Shown: positions 43,925 to 51,494, numbered from the stretch's first letter. The stretch: 64,000 bases of DNA from Parabacteroides faecalis (GCF_022809355.1 NZ_JAKZMM010000014.1:1-64000); one strand, 5' to 3'. The notes: generated by a model not told the origin, from the letters alone. A program made the numbers and translations.

Positions 43925-44854
43925 CTACAATCCGAAACCTTTCCTTTTTTGTCTCTTTTTCCTGTGTCTGCGCAAGAGTTCTTCCTGAGATAACGGCTCT
44001 TCGGGAGCGGTGCCGCTTGTCGGGCTGAACAGTCCCGGTCCCGTACTTTCGAGAAGATGGCCTCCGTCTGGTATCCTTTGCTGCACCTTACGTTCGGATT
44101 CCTGTTGGGATTCCGAAGTCTTCCAGCCCAGCCGGGCATTCAGTCTGGCAAAGCTGAACTCCCGGCTGATCTGTGAAGCCTTGAAGGTCTGCCCGTCCTT
44201 GGTGAACCGGATTCCCTGTATGTCCTCCGGCCTTTTTATCTCTCGGGTACGCTTTACAAATTCCAGCCTGATGCCCCGGCGAAGCAGATAATCGTTGAAC
44301 TCTTTCCATGTTCCGGAGTGCTTCAAAGCCTCCTTGACGGCATTGAAGATTTCGTATTTTACACGTTCCGAAGCATGGAGTTTCTCCACGTTAGTCTTGC
44401 CCTTGTCCTCGGCGTATGTCAGCCCGTACTTGTTCTTAAGTAGTTTTGTGGCGATTTCGTTACGTTTGTAATCGCCTTGGGAAGAGATTACCTTGCCGTC
44501 ATACCCGATGCGGTTATAGACCAGGTGGCAGTGCGGATTGTCCGTGTTATGATGCCTTACCAGGATGAACTGAGTGTTTTTTATCCCCATCAGTTCCATA
44601 TATTCCCGGGCTATTTTAGCCATAAACTCATCCGTCAGCAATGCCTTGTCTTCCGGTTTGAAGCTCAATGCGATGTGCCCGACAGGCTGTTTTATCTTCG
44701 GATTAAGCTCACGCTGGTAGTTGAAACTGTCCGTTATTTCCCGGATATTTTCCAGCAGTACACCGTCTGAGTCGATGATTTCCGCGTTGTCCTTGCCCAT
44801 CACGTAGCGGATACAGCCGCCGAAGGATTTCCCTTTCTTGATCTTGCCAATCAT
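43925..44854 (-). CDS. Relaxase/mobilization nuclease (MobA/VirD2-like)
   Basis: This 309-residue relaxase shows the metal-binding motif RHHNTDNPHCHLV (His 101, 102, 108 and 110). MIGKIKKGKSFGGCIRYVM at the N-terminus is typical of Bacteroides relaxases, and its Tyr is a candidate nucleophile (others lie nearby). The protein nicks oriT and pilots the strand during mobilization. Its C-terminus is shorter than in plasmid relaxases and has no primase region. The start overlaps the MobC stop by 4 bp (ATGA), so the two are translationally coupled. Confidence 0.92.
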   Translation of the reverse strand: MIGKIKKGKSFGGCIRYVMGKDNAEIIDSDGVLLENIREITDSFNYQRELNPKIKQPVGHIALSFKPEDKALLTDEFMAKIAREYMELMGIKNTQFILVRHHNTDNPHCHLVYNRIGYDGKVISSQGDYKRNEIATKLLKNKYGLTYAEDKGKTNVEKLHASERVKYEIFNAVKEALKHSGTWKEFNDYLLRRGIRLEFVKRTREIKRPEDIQGIRFTKDGQTFKASQISREFSFARLNARLGWKTSESQQESERKVQQRIPDGGHLLESTGPGLFSPTSGTAPEEPLSQEELLRRHRKKRQKRKGFGL

Positions 44855-45225
44855 GACGGCCTCCTTTCTCCGTACCTGTACCGGACAATAATCTCCTTGA
44901 GTTTCTGCAGGAGTTCTGTCACCGTCCTTTGGGTACGGTGGAATCCGGCCTGATGGGACAGACGGGTCAGCTGGTTCAGGTTGTTCGCCATACCCGTGAG
45001 GCTGCGTATGACGGCAGTCTCCTCGGCAGAGTGCCTGGCCGTTATCGTCGTCTCAAAGGCTGATACGCGGAGGAATTCTGCCAGCGTGAGGTTGGCCTGT
45101 CTGCTGCGTCGGCACAACCGCTCATAGTCTATCTTGGAGAATTTCACTGTAACGGCTTTGCTGAGTTTGCACACTCCGCTTACTCTGGGGCGTCCCCTCG
45201 GTCTGTTTTTCTTTCTGTCATTCAT
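44851..45225 (-). CDS. MobC-like relaxosome accessory protein
   Basis: This 124-residue basic protein has an N-terminal RPRGRPR tract and the MobC core: VTVKFSKIDYERLCRRSRQANLTLAEFLR (a ribbon-helix-helix), then NNLNQLTRLSHQAGF. MobC proteins bind oriT and help relaxase nicking. I use the ATG giving MNDRKKNRPRG; a longer frame would extend into the oriT-like hairpins. The 4-bp overlap with the relaxase is a common arrangement. Confidence 0.9.
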   Translation of the reverse strand: MNDRKKNRPRGRPRVSGVCKLSKAVTVKFSKIDYERLCRRSRQANLTLAEFLRVSAFETTITARHSAEETAVIRSLTGMANNLNQLTRLSHQAGFHRTQRTVTELLQKLKEIIVRYRYGERRPS

Positions 45226-45290
45226 ATTTTCTTCGTTTGATTTCTGATTATTCTTTTTCTCACAATCTGCGACCATCGGGAGCGGATTGC

Positions 45291-45369
45291 CTCCACTCTT
45301 CGGGAGTGGAGCGAGGTTTTTCGGGATGCCCGAAAGATAACCTCGCTAACTCCCAAAACTGAAGTTTTG
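45291..45369. other. Candidate oriT: three consecutive hairpins upstream of mobC
   Basis: Three inverted repeats lie in 79 bp. CTCCACTC/GAGTGGAG (45291-45311) is perfect. A nested pair, GCGAGGT/ACCTCGC (45311-45346), has an inner TTCGGG/CCCGAA stem. CAAAACT/AGTTTTG (45354-45369) is perfect with a 2-nt loop. Placement between DUF3408 and mobC is where oriT is usually found in such elements. The nick site is not recognisable. Confidence 0.6.
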
Positions 45370-45454
45370 TCCGTTACCCCCTCAGGCTGGTTGCTGACAG
45401 TCTGAATACTGTAATGACTGGAGTCAGTAAACAAGTCGGTCATTCCGGAAAATG

Positions 45455-45919
45455 TCACAGCTTTCGCCACTGTTCGAAGTCCTCCGAGTAGATTTCAAGA
45501 TGCTGCCGGGCGATGTTCTCAAGCAATCCGGAAACGCTCATTTTACGTCCTCCTAACCTACGGACAAACTCGTCCAGCCTGTCACGTACCTCACCGCTAA
45601 CAAATACAGGCTTGCGGTCTTCTATTCTCGGAACCATAAGAAAGGTTTTCCTGTATTCGTCCAGGGAAAGTTTTCTCTGTCTGCTGCTTATACGACGTTG
45701 AGATGCGGGAACAGCTTCCTCTTTTCCGATTGATGGTTGCTGGTTCTCGGATGGGGTATCGGTCCGTTCTACCGTGCCTTTTGATTTCTCTTTTCCGGTA
45801 TCATTCAAGGATGATTCCATGGCAGTTTCAATGCCGCCATCTGACGGGAGTATGAATGACATGTCCGTACCTGTCATGGCCTCCCATTCTTCTTTGGTCA
45901 ATTTCTTTTTTGTTACCAT
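45455..45919 (-). CDS. DUF3408 domain protein
   Basis: This 154-residue protein has a disordered, Ser/Lys-rich N-terminal half and a C-terminal block: DEYRKTFLMVPRIEDRKPVF, then RLDEFVRRLGGRKMSVSGLLE, then ARQHLEIYSEDF. It matches DUF3408 proteins of Bacteroides conjugative and mobilizable elements, thought to be ribbon-helix-helix DNA-binding proteins. It is first in the minus-strand mobilization cluster and lies next to the candidate oriT. Confidence 0.85.
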   Translation of the reverse strand: MVTKKKLTKEEWEAMTGTDMSFILPSDGGIETAMESSLNDTGKEKSKGTVERTDTPSENQQPSIGKEEAVPASQRRISSRQRKLSLDEYRKTFLMVPRIEDRKPVFVSGEVRDRLDEFVRRLGGRKMSVSGLLENIARQHLEIYSEDFEQWRKL

Positions 45920-46254
45920 ACATTTTTGATTTTAATCGGTTTACTCACTGGTCTCGGTGCGCACCTTGACTCATTGTCGTGAGCAAAGGAAATGTGTATA
46001 GTGAACAGAATCAAGCAAATGGAGGTACCGTGGCAATTATGTTACCCTATGCACTATACCGATTGGGCGGTCGGTGCTGCCTGCCGTGATTTGCCGGAGT
46101 GATTCCTATATACCGGATTGTTCAAGCGGATTCCGTTTATGAAGAAGGCTCATTGTATGCACTTGATATGTAACATGATGTCATTCCGGGCAACGCATCG
46201 TCACCGGTCTGAAAATCCATTGTAGTGTGATTTCTACTGCTTTTATTTGCAGTG

Positions 46255-46342
46255 GGAACAGGATAAAACAGTCATATTTCCAGCCGAGAATAGGACGACG
46301 ATACATGATGGAATATCGGCTGTAAAAGACCTGTTCTGTTCC
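46255..46342 (+). other. Nested inverted repeats in the gap before the excisionase-like genes
   Basis: The gap 45,920-46,383 holds no gene I can support. Within it GGAACAG (46255-46261) pairs with CTGTTCC (46336-46342), and inside that CAGCCGA (46281-46287) pairs with TCGGCTG (46316-46322). The result is a long bulged stem-loop in the leader of the gene starting at 46384. A separate GTATAGTG/CACTATAC pair lies at 45996-46003 and 46052-46059. These may be operators for the divergent cluster or an RNA leader structure. Confidence 0.4.
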
Positions 46343-46383
46343 GGAAATTTGAATATATGTTTAACTAGAAAATAAAGAAGACA

Positions 46384-46695
46384 ATGGAAATCATCAGCTT
46401 TGAAAAAAGGACTTTCGAGGAGATTGCCGCCAAGTTGGATCGTTTCGTTCAGCGGGTGGAAAGCCTGTGCAGTGAACACGGCGGGAAGGAAACAAGTGAA
46501 TGGATGGACAACCACGAGGTCTGCCGCAGGTTACGTATCAGTCCGAGAACCTTGCAGACCCTGAGGGATAACGGGACGCTTGCCTTTACCAAAATCGGAA
46601 ACCGGACTTATTACCGTCCTGACGATGTGGAACGGGTAGTCGGCAACGTGGAGGACAAACGCAAGGAAGCGCGCTGGAAAGGCAAGACCATTTGA
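46384..46695 (+). CDS. Helix-turn-helix excisionase-like protein 1
   Basis: This 103-residue protein has an N-terminal coiled-coil region and a MerR/excisionase-type winged helix over about 42-90. It shows MDNHEVCRRLRISPRTLQTL and then TKIGNRTYYRPDDVERV. Such pairs in Bacteroides elements regulate excision or mobilization. The second gene of the same type starts 40 bp downstream and shares the RISPRTLQ/KVSRRTLQ core, so the pair looks like an old duplication. Confidence 0.88.
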   Translation: MEIISFEKRTFEEIAAKLDRFVQRVESLCSEHGGKETSEWMDNHEVCRRLRISPRTLQTLRDNGTLAFTKIGNRTYYRPDDVERVVGNVEDKRKEARWKGKTI

Positions 46696-46735
46696 ACGAG
46701 TACAAAAATAATGTATAACCCTATATCAAACGCGT

Positions 46736-47041
46736 ATGAGTAATGAAATCAGAGAAAAGGACCACGAGTGGGTAAAGACATTCCATTCGAATTTCGACAG
46801 GCTGCTGGCCCTGCTCGAAAAGTTGTTGGAGAAACGGCAACCGTCTGCCTATGGCGATGAACTGCTGACAGACAAGGAAGTGGCATACCTGCTGAAAGTA
46901 AGCCGGAGAACCTTGCAGGACTACCGCAACAACGGCATTCTGCCTTACACACAGGTAGGCGGCAAGATTCTCTACCGGGCTTCCGACATAGAAAAGACAC
47001 TGATGAAAGGCTACAAGGAGGCGTACCGACTTAATGAATAA
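46736..47041 (+). CDS. Helix-turn-helix excisionase-like protein 2
   Basis: This 101-residue paralogue of the preceding gene shows LTDKEVAYLLKVSRRTLQDY, then NNGILPYTQVGGKILYRASD near residues 42-85. It has the same layout of coiled-coil N-terminus and winged helix. It is probably a DNA-binding excision factor or regulator. The next gene (Fic) starts 162 bp later, behind a repeat array. Confidence 0.88.
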   Translation: MSNEIREKDHEWVKTFHSNFDRLLALLEKLLEKRQPSAYGDELLTDKEVAYLLKVSRRTLQDYRNNGILPYTQVGGKILYRASDIEKTLMKGYKEAYRLNE

Positions 47042-47120
47042 AATCGGTATCACTCTATTGGAATCTGTATCACTTATCAAACAGGAGGTGATGCAGATTC
47101 TATTTGTTTTATTGCAAAAG

Positions 47121-47174
47121 GTAGGGAGAAAAGCAAATAAAGTGGGGAGAAAATAATGAAAAGTAGGGAGAAAA
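47121..47174 (+). repeat. Three 12-bp repeats with a 21-bp period upstream of fic
   Basis: GTAGGGAGAAAA (47121-47132), GTGGGGAGAAAA (47142-47153) and GTAGGGAGAAAA (47163-47174) are spaced exactly 21 bp apart, just before the fic start at 47204. The same three-copy pattern recurs inside the gene at 47997-48050. They are candidate operator or iteron sites. Confidence 0.8.
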
Positions 47175-47203
47175 ATATATATTTGTGAAAAATAGAAGAT
47201 AAT

Positions 47204-48226
47204 ATGCAAACCGAACTTGAAAAATTGATTTCCCTTTATCGGGGATTGGAAATAGACAAGCAGATAGATTATGACAAGTTCTATTTGTATTCACTCATTA
47301 CTCATTCCACAGCTATCGAGGGATCGACTATAACAGAGCTTGAAAATCAAATCATGTTCGACCAGGGAATCAGCCTGAAAGGGAAAAGTATCACGGAGCA
47401 GAACATGAATCTTGATCTTAAAAACGCTTATGAGACTGCCATAAAACTAGCTCATGCACATACTGATATCACTATTGATTTATTGAAAAGTCTCTCTGCT
47501 CTTGTCATGAAAAATACCGGACAGGAGTATAAGACTGCATTGGGAGATTTCTCATCTGCAAAGGGAGACTTACGCCTGTTGAATGTTACGGCAGGAGTTG
47601 GAGGCAAATCGTATATGAATTACAGTAAAGTCCCGGTAAAACTCGCGGAATTTTGCAATTGGCTGAATCAAGAACGAAAAAATTATGCAAGCAAAAGTGT
47701 TGCACAATTATACGAGCTCAGTTTTGATACCCATTATCATTTGGTGACTATACATCCGTGGGCTGATGGTAACGGCAGAATGGCACGTCTTGTAATGAAC
47801 ATGCTTCAATTTGAGTTTGGATTGATTCCGACCAAAATCCTTAAGGATGATAAGGAGGAATACATCAAAGCATTGGTGGAAACTCGGGAAAATGAAGATT
47901 TAAGTATATTCCGGAATTTTATGACTGCCACTATGGTGAAGAATCTTGCTTATGACATTGATACTTATCGGAAATCCATTGAAGATATTCCTGAGAGTGG
48001 GGAGAAACAGACAGAAAGTAGGGAGAAAAAGGTGAAAAGTAGGGAGAAAATTATTGCTCTGCTATCTCAAGACAATTCACTAAGTGCAGCTGCCCTTGCC
48101 GAGCGGATAGGCATAACCCCTAAAGCTGTGGAAAAGCATATTGCCAAGATGAAGGCAGAAGGAATACTCAAGCGTGTCGGACCGGATAAAGGCGGACACT
48201 GGCAGGTCGTAGAAAAAACGGATTGA
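47204..48226 (+). CDS. Fic family protein with C-terminal winged helix
   Basis: This 340-residue protein has a Fic domain, with the core HPWADGNGRM at 184-193 (catalytic His 184). An N-terminal inhibitory motif STAIEG, with Glu 39, matches the class II self-inhibited type. The core should transfer AMP from ATP to a target protein. Residues 265-285 form three 7-residue repeats built on SREK(K/I), encoded by the 21-bp DNA repeats. A winged helix follows (LSAAALAERIGITPKAVEKH, ending HWQVV), so the protein can probably bind DNA. The matching repeats in its own leader suggest autoregulation. No separate antitoxin is needed in this class. Confidence 0.92.
   Translation: MQTELEKLISLYRGLEIDKQIDYDKFYLYSLITHSTAIEGSTITELENQIMFDQGISLKGKSITEQNMNLDLKNAYETAIKLAHAHTDITIDLLKSLSALVMKNTGQEYKTALGDFSSAKGDLRLLNVTAGVGGKSYMNYSKVPVKLAEFCNWLNQERKNYASKSVAQLYELSFDTHYHLVTIHPWADGNGRMARLVMNMLQFEFGLIPTKILKDDKEEYIKALVETRENEDLSIFRNFMTATMVKNLAYDIDTYRKSIEDIPESGEKQTESREKKVKSREKIIALLSQDNSLSAAALAERIGITPKAVEKHIAKMKAEGILKRVGPDKGGHWQVVEKTD
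47997..48050 (+). repeat. Three 12-bp repeats with a 21-bp period inside fic
   Basis: GTGGGGAGAAAC (47997-48008), GTAGGGAGAAAA (48018-48029) and GTAGGGAGAAAA (48039-48050) have the same word, order variant and 21-bp spacing as the upstream set. In frame they encode a 7-residue repeat in the linker before the winged helix. Confidence 0.8.
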
Positions 48227-48414
48227 TTTTTCTGGAGGGAGCGCAGTTTGCCGTCTGCCCATTTTATTGTATTATTAAAAAATATCCTTCTTTAGGTGCT
48301 GAGAACAGCATATAGAATCGGACGTGATTTTAAAATCCATCCATATGCTGTTTGAGTTTTTATTTTCTGACTTTTTCCGTCAGTCGCTTGTTTCCGCTGC
48401 CGTCGACATTCATT

Positions 48415-48525
48415 GTACAGACGTGAAAGGGAAAAGGTTTTCGGGCTGAATACGCTCTGAAAGAGGAAGATTCTGCCCGAAACGGCATAGCCGCCAGACC
48501 TTTTCACTTTCAAGAGAGTCTGTAC
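48415..48525. other. Long interrupted palindrome downstream of fic
   Basis: Gap 48,227-48,697 holds no credible gene. It contains three nested arms: GTACAGAC (48415-48422) with GTCTGTAC (48518-48525), an AAAGGGAAAAGG-like block with CCTTTTCACTTT, and TTTCGGGC (48439-48446) with GCCCGAAA (48475-48482). A folded RNA or a recombination or replication site is possible. Confidence 0.5.
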
Positions 48526-48609
48526 TAACTTCTATGGACGGCGAGGAAATAGGCGACTGATGGGTGTCTCTTATGATTTGGAAATTAAGGCTAAAGCTGT
48601 TAAGATATT

Positions 48610-48654
48610 CATGCGGATAATTAACCGCAGAATTTGCGGCTTATTATCCGTATG
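48610..48654. repeat. Strong hairpin between fic and the integrase
   Basis: CATGCGGATAAT (48610-48621) pairs with ATTATCCGTATG (48643-48654) with one mismatch, and inside it CCGCA (48625-48629) pairs with TGCGG (48635-48639). It lies 44 bp after the integrase stop codon and may be its terminator, though without a long T-run. Confidence 0.55.
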
Positions 48655-48697
48655 GTAGAATGATTCATAGTTCCTGAATTGTTTGAATGAACTGCTA

Positions 48698-49936
48698 TTA
48701 ACGAGAAAGATTGCCTGAAAGTACATCCCTTACATTATTCATATCTTTCAGAATGGAACTGTCGAGTACCCTTGCATAGTGCTGCGTCATCTTTATATTG
48801 GAGTGACCGAGCATTTTGGCTACATTCTCTATGCTTACTCCATTGGCCAAACAGACAGATGTGGCGTACGAGTGACGGGCAGTGTGTGTAGTCAGGTTCT
48901 TCTTTATCAAACACAGGTCGGCAATCTCTTTCAGGTAGCTGTTCATCTTCTGATTGCAGGGGACAGGCAGTAATACTCCTTTCTTTTTGCAGGCAGGATA
49001 ATCTGCATATTTTCTCAGGATTTCCAAAGGAATATCCAACAGCGGGATATTACACATGTTCTTTGTTTTCTGACGTGGCTTCCTGATCCACAGGTTTCCG
49101 TTGTTGTCTTTTACGATATGCTCAGAGGAAAGTTGTTGCACGTCGATAAAAGCCAAACCGGTAAAGGCGGCGAAAATAAAAACATCACGGACTACGGTGA
49201 TTCGCTCCAGAGGAAATTCCTTGTGGTAGATAGTCAGCAGTTCGTCCATGGTAAGAAATTCACGGATTACTTCTTTTTCGTGGAATTTGATACCGATAAA
49301 CGGGTCTTTGGCTATCCATTCATTGGCCAGTGCCAGATTGGTAATTTTCTTCAGACATTTCATATAACGGATAACGGTATTTTGCTGACATTCCTTTTCA
49401 GTCTTCAAATAAAATTCAAAGGCACGTACCAGCTCACCGTTGACTTCCGCCAGCGGCAGATCATCCTTTCCGTATTTCTGTCTGATAAGTTCGGCAAGAT
49501 AGCGCTTACAGCTTTCATAACGGCGAACGGTAATCAGGGCGTAGTCTTTCCCGACCAGGGCACGGCATTGGTCATTGTGCTCCTGCATGGTGCCGATAAG
49601 AGTGCGTACCGCTTCCGGTTCTTTGTCTTGTCCGAAAAATATTTCCTGCAACAGACGCGCTGTTATAGGCTGGTTCTGTTCTTCCAGTTCACAAAAAATC
49701 TGATGTAATTTGATTCTCGCATTTTCGATATAGGCATTCAGATCGCATGATTTGCGGCTTTTTCCTCTGGCAGATTCCTTTGCCTGACTCCAGAGAGACG
49801 GATCAATGCTTTTACGGATGTTGTTCTCGACTCGCGTACCATCTACAGTGATACGCATACACACGGATGCTTCTCCGTTTTTCAGCAGCTTGGTCTTCTT
49901 CAAGAAGAAAAGCACATTGAATGAACTTCTTTTCAT
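48698..49936 (-). CDS. Site-specific tyrosine integrase of the element
   Basis: This 412-residue integrase has an N-terminal arm-binding domain, a SAM-like core-binding domain (about 100-190) and a catalytic domain with Arg in FTGLAFIDVQQL, the canonical LTTHTARHSYATSV (His-x-x-Arg), LGHSNIKMTQHYARV, and the Tyr nucleophile in that block. It lies next to attR and its 5' end faces the tRNA gene, as expected for the enzyme that integrates the element. I use ATG 49936 (MKRSSFNVLFFL), because a consensus -7 element overlaps the only earlier start. It is distant in sequence from recombinases 1 and 2. Confidence 0.93.
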   Translation of the reverse strand: MKRSSFNVLFFLKKTKLLKNGEASVCMRITVDGTRVENNIRKSIDPSLWSQAKESARGKSRKSCDLNAYIENARIKLHQIFCELEEQNQPITARLLQEIFFGQDKEPEAVRTLIGTMQEHNDQCRALVGKDYALITVRRYESCKRYLAELIRQKYGKDDLPLAEVNGELVRAFEFYLKTEKECQQNTVIRYMKCLKKITNLALANEWIAKDPFIGIKFHEKEVIREFLTMDELLTIYHKEFPLERITVVRDVFIFAAFTGLAFIDVQQLSSEHIVKDNNGNLWIRKPRQKTKNMCNIPLLDIPLEILRKYADYPACKKKGVLLPVPCNQKMNSYLKEIADLCLIKKNLTTHTARHSYATSVCLANGVSIENVAKMLGHSNIKMTQHYARVLDSSILKDMNNVRDVLSGNLSR

Positions 49937-49960
49937 TTTTCCTACAGTTTTTAGTTTGTA

Positions 49961-49968
49961 CAAAAGTA
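49961..49968 (-). promoter_or_regulatory. -7 element for the element integrase
   Basis: TACTTTTG on the minus strand fits TAnnTTTG, 25 bp from the chosen integrase start. It supports that start over a TTG at 49963. Confidence 0.5.
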
Positions 49969-50031
49969 GGAAACCGAACCCGTTTTCTTGCTATGCAAAA
50001 TATTGACAATCAGTGAAAAAGAGCCTAATTC

Positions 50032-50077
50032 GGTGGAGATTTTTGCTCCACCTTTTATCTCCACCTTTTGCTCCACC
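50032..50077. repeat. TTTGCTCCACC repeats near attR (candidate arm sites)
   Basis: TTTGCTCCACC occurs at 50042-50052 and 50067-50077, with a partial copy ATCTCCACC at 50057-50065. An inverted GGTGGAG lies at 50032-50038. Together they form a dense cluster between the integrase promoter and attR that matches the pair near attL. Confidence 0.6.
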
Positions 50078-50086
50078 TCGAACGGT

Positions 50087-50198
50087 AATATTCTGCCGTT
50101 TTTTGCGTGCCTGGGGAAAACAAAAAATCCCGATTTCGCTTGGAAATCAGGATTTTACTGTCTTTTGCTTTTCTTCAAAGTGGTGCCACCAGGAATCG
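50087..50198. repeat. attR: 112-bp direct repeat including the tRNA-Phe 3' end
   Basis: This is the partner of 30,498-30,609. Four mismatches are all in the first 31 bp, and 82 bp are identical. Its right end is the last 18 nt of the intact tRNA-Phe gene. Confidence 0.88.
50121..50156 (-). terminator. Terminator of tRNA-Phe
   Basis: On the minus strand AAATCCTGATTTC pairs with GAAATCGGGATTT with G-U or mismatched positions, followed by TTTTG. An identical copy lies in attL (30,532-30,567). Confidence 0.8.
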
Positions 50199-50253
50199 AA
50201 CCGGGGACACAAGGATTTTCAGTCCTTTGCTCTACCAACTGAGCTATGGCACC
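50181..50253 (-). tRNA. tRNA-Phe (GAA)
   Basis: The 73-nt cloverleaf on the minus strand has acceptor GGTGCCA/TGGCACC with discriminator A, D-arm GCTC-AGTTGGTA-GAGC, anticodon arm AAGGA-CTGAAAA-TCCTT with anticodon GAA, and T-arm CCCGG-TTCGATT-CCTGG. CCA is not encoded beyond the acceptor stem. The mobile element is integrated at its 3' end and leaves it intact. Confidence 0.98.
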
Positions 50254-50295
50254 TTTTCTTTTTATTTGTAACCGTTATTGTTTCGATTACGGGTG

Positions 50296-50326
50296 CAAAG
50301 GTAAGGACTTTTTTTGAATATGCAAT
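50296..50326 (-). promoter_or_regulatory. Promoter of tRNA-Phe
   Basis: TACCTTTG on the minus strand (50296-50303) and ATTG (50323-50326) are separated by 19 bp. The mature tRNA begins 43 bp downstream. Confidence 0.65.
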
Positions 50327-50411
50327 AGTTTAATCAACTTTTTTGTCATAAAAAATATTCATTCATTTTTACAATCCTAATTATCCAGCTAATAAACAAC
50401 AATTTAAGAAC

Positions 50412-50457
50412 AAGATTATGCTTGGACTTTTTGAAAAAAAAATCCAAGCATAATCTT
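50412..50457 (-). terminator. Hairpin terminator after thiL
   Basis: AAGATTATGCTTGGA (50412-50426) and TCCAAGCATAATCTT (50443-50457) form a perfect 15-bp stem with a 16-nt loop, 7 bp after the thiL stop. The T-run on the minus strand is poor (TGTTCTT). Confidence 0.75.
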
Positions 50458-50463
50458 ATAGTA

Positions 50464-51492
50464 TCAGTTAAGAGAATTCCAACCTTGTGCTTTTAATTCG
50501 ACTTCTCCGCCATCACGTCCTACAAGGAAATTCCCAAGTTCAGCCTTTGTTATATGACCAATAATCTTTATGCCTTCCATTTCAGAGACCTTTTCATGAT
50601 CTGTTAAAGGAACAGTAAAAAGTAATTCATAATCCTCACCACCATTCAAAGCAGCTGTTACTAAATTCATATTAAATTGCTCGGCCATAACAGCTGTCTG
50701 ATAATCTATCGGTATTCGATCTTCATAAACACGACATCCCACATGACTTTCCTTCGAAATATGCAATAATTCAGAAGACAAACCATCCGATATATCCATC
50801 ATCGCAGTTGGAAGGACATTTGCCTTACGCAGTTTTTCAATAATATCCTTACGGGCTTCCGGTTTTAACTGACGTTCCAATAAATATTCTTTTCCTGAAA
50901 AATCAGGAGTAAAGTCTTTCTCTCCTTGGAACACCCTCTTTTCGCGCTCCAGCAACTGAAGTCCCATATAAGCAGCTCCCAAATCACCCGAAACACAAAT
51001 CAGATCTGTTTCATGTGCCCCATTCCGATACACTACTTTTCCTTTTTCTCCCTCTCCAATACATGTAATACTAATACTCAAGCCTGTCAATGAAGCAGAA
51101 GTATCACCACCAACCAGATCAACACCATAGACATCACATGCTAAACGGATTCCACTGTATAACTCCTCCATATCTTCAACAGAAAAACGCTTAGACAAGC
51201 CTATCGATACTGTTATTTGGCGTGGAAATCCATTCATCGCATAAATATCAGAGAAATTCACCACAGCCGATTTATACCCCAGGTGTTTCAATGGAACATA
51301 AGTCAAATCAAAATGCACACCTTCCAATAATAAGTCGGTTGTCACCAATGTCAATTTATCCTGATAATCCAACACGGCTGCATCATCACCAATACCTTTT
51401 AATGTACTCTCATTTTTCAACTTTATATCTTCTGTCAAATGGCGTATTAAGCCAAATTCTCCCAATGTTGCAATTTCTGTTCTTGAACTCAT
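50464..51492 (-). CDS. thiL: Thiamine-monophosphate kinase ThiL
   Basis: This 342-residue enzyme phosphorylates thiamine monophosphate to thiamine pyrophosphate. KGIGDDAAVLDYQDKLTLVT, the VNFSDIYAMNG metal site, DLVGGDT, MMDISDGLSSELLH and NGGEDYELLF are the ATP- and Mg-binding blocks of the PurM-like fold. I start at ATG 51492 (MSSRTEIATL), 2 bp after the lpxK stop; a GTG three codons earlier would overlap it. It is co-transcribed with lpxK. Confidence 0.95.
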   Translation of the reverse strand: MSSRTEIATLGEFGLIRHLTEDIKLKNESTLKGIGDDAAVLDYQDKLTLVTTDLLLEGVHFDLTYVPLKHLGYKSAVVNFSDIYAMNGFPRQITVSIGLSKRFSVEDMEELYSGIRLACDVYGVDLVGGDTSASLTGLSISITCIGEGEKGKVVYRNGAHETDLICVSGDLGAAYMGLQLLEREKRVFQGEKDFTPDFSGKEYLLERQLKPEARKDIIEKLRKANVLPTAMMDISDGLSSELLHISKESHVGCRVYEDRIPIDYQTAVMAEQFNMNLVTAALNGGEDYELLFTVPLTDHEKVSEMEGIKIIGHITKAELGNFLVGRDGGEVELKAQGWNSLN

Positions 51493-51494
51493 AA

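Larger units (their letters stand above)
30498..50198. mobile_element. 19.6-kb integrative mobilizable element in tRNA-Phe
   Basis: The element is defined by the 112-bp direct repeat. It carries an integrase next to attR, two excisionase-like genes, a relaxase, MobC, a DUF3408 protein and a candidate oriT, but no conjugative (tra) genes, so it should depend on a helper for transfer. Cargo is two defence-like operons, a Fic protein and a second recombinase. The defence genes are clearly AT-richer than the core genome and the mobilization genes, which suggests a composite origin. The intact tRNA-Phe is kept at the right end. Confidence 0.85.

Noticed and set aside
46243-46515. A 90-residue minus-strand reading frame overlapping the first excisionase-like gene
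   Set aside because: It lies antisense to a well-supported helix-turn-helix gene and covers the leader hairpins; no family features.
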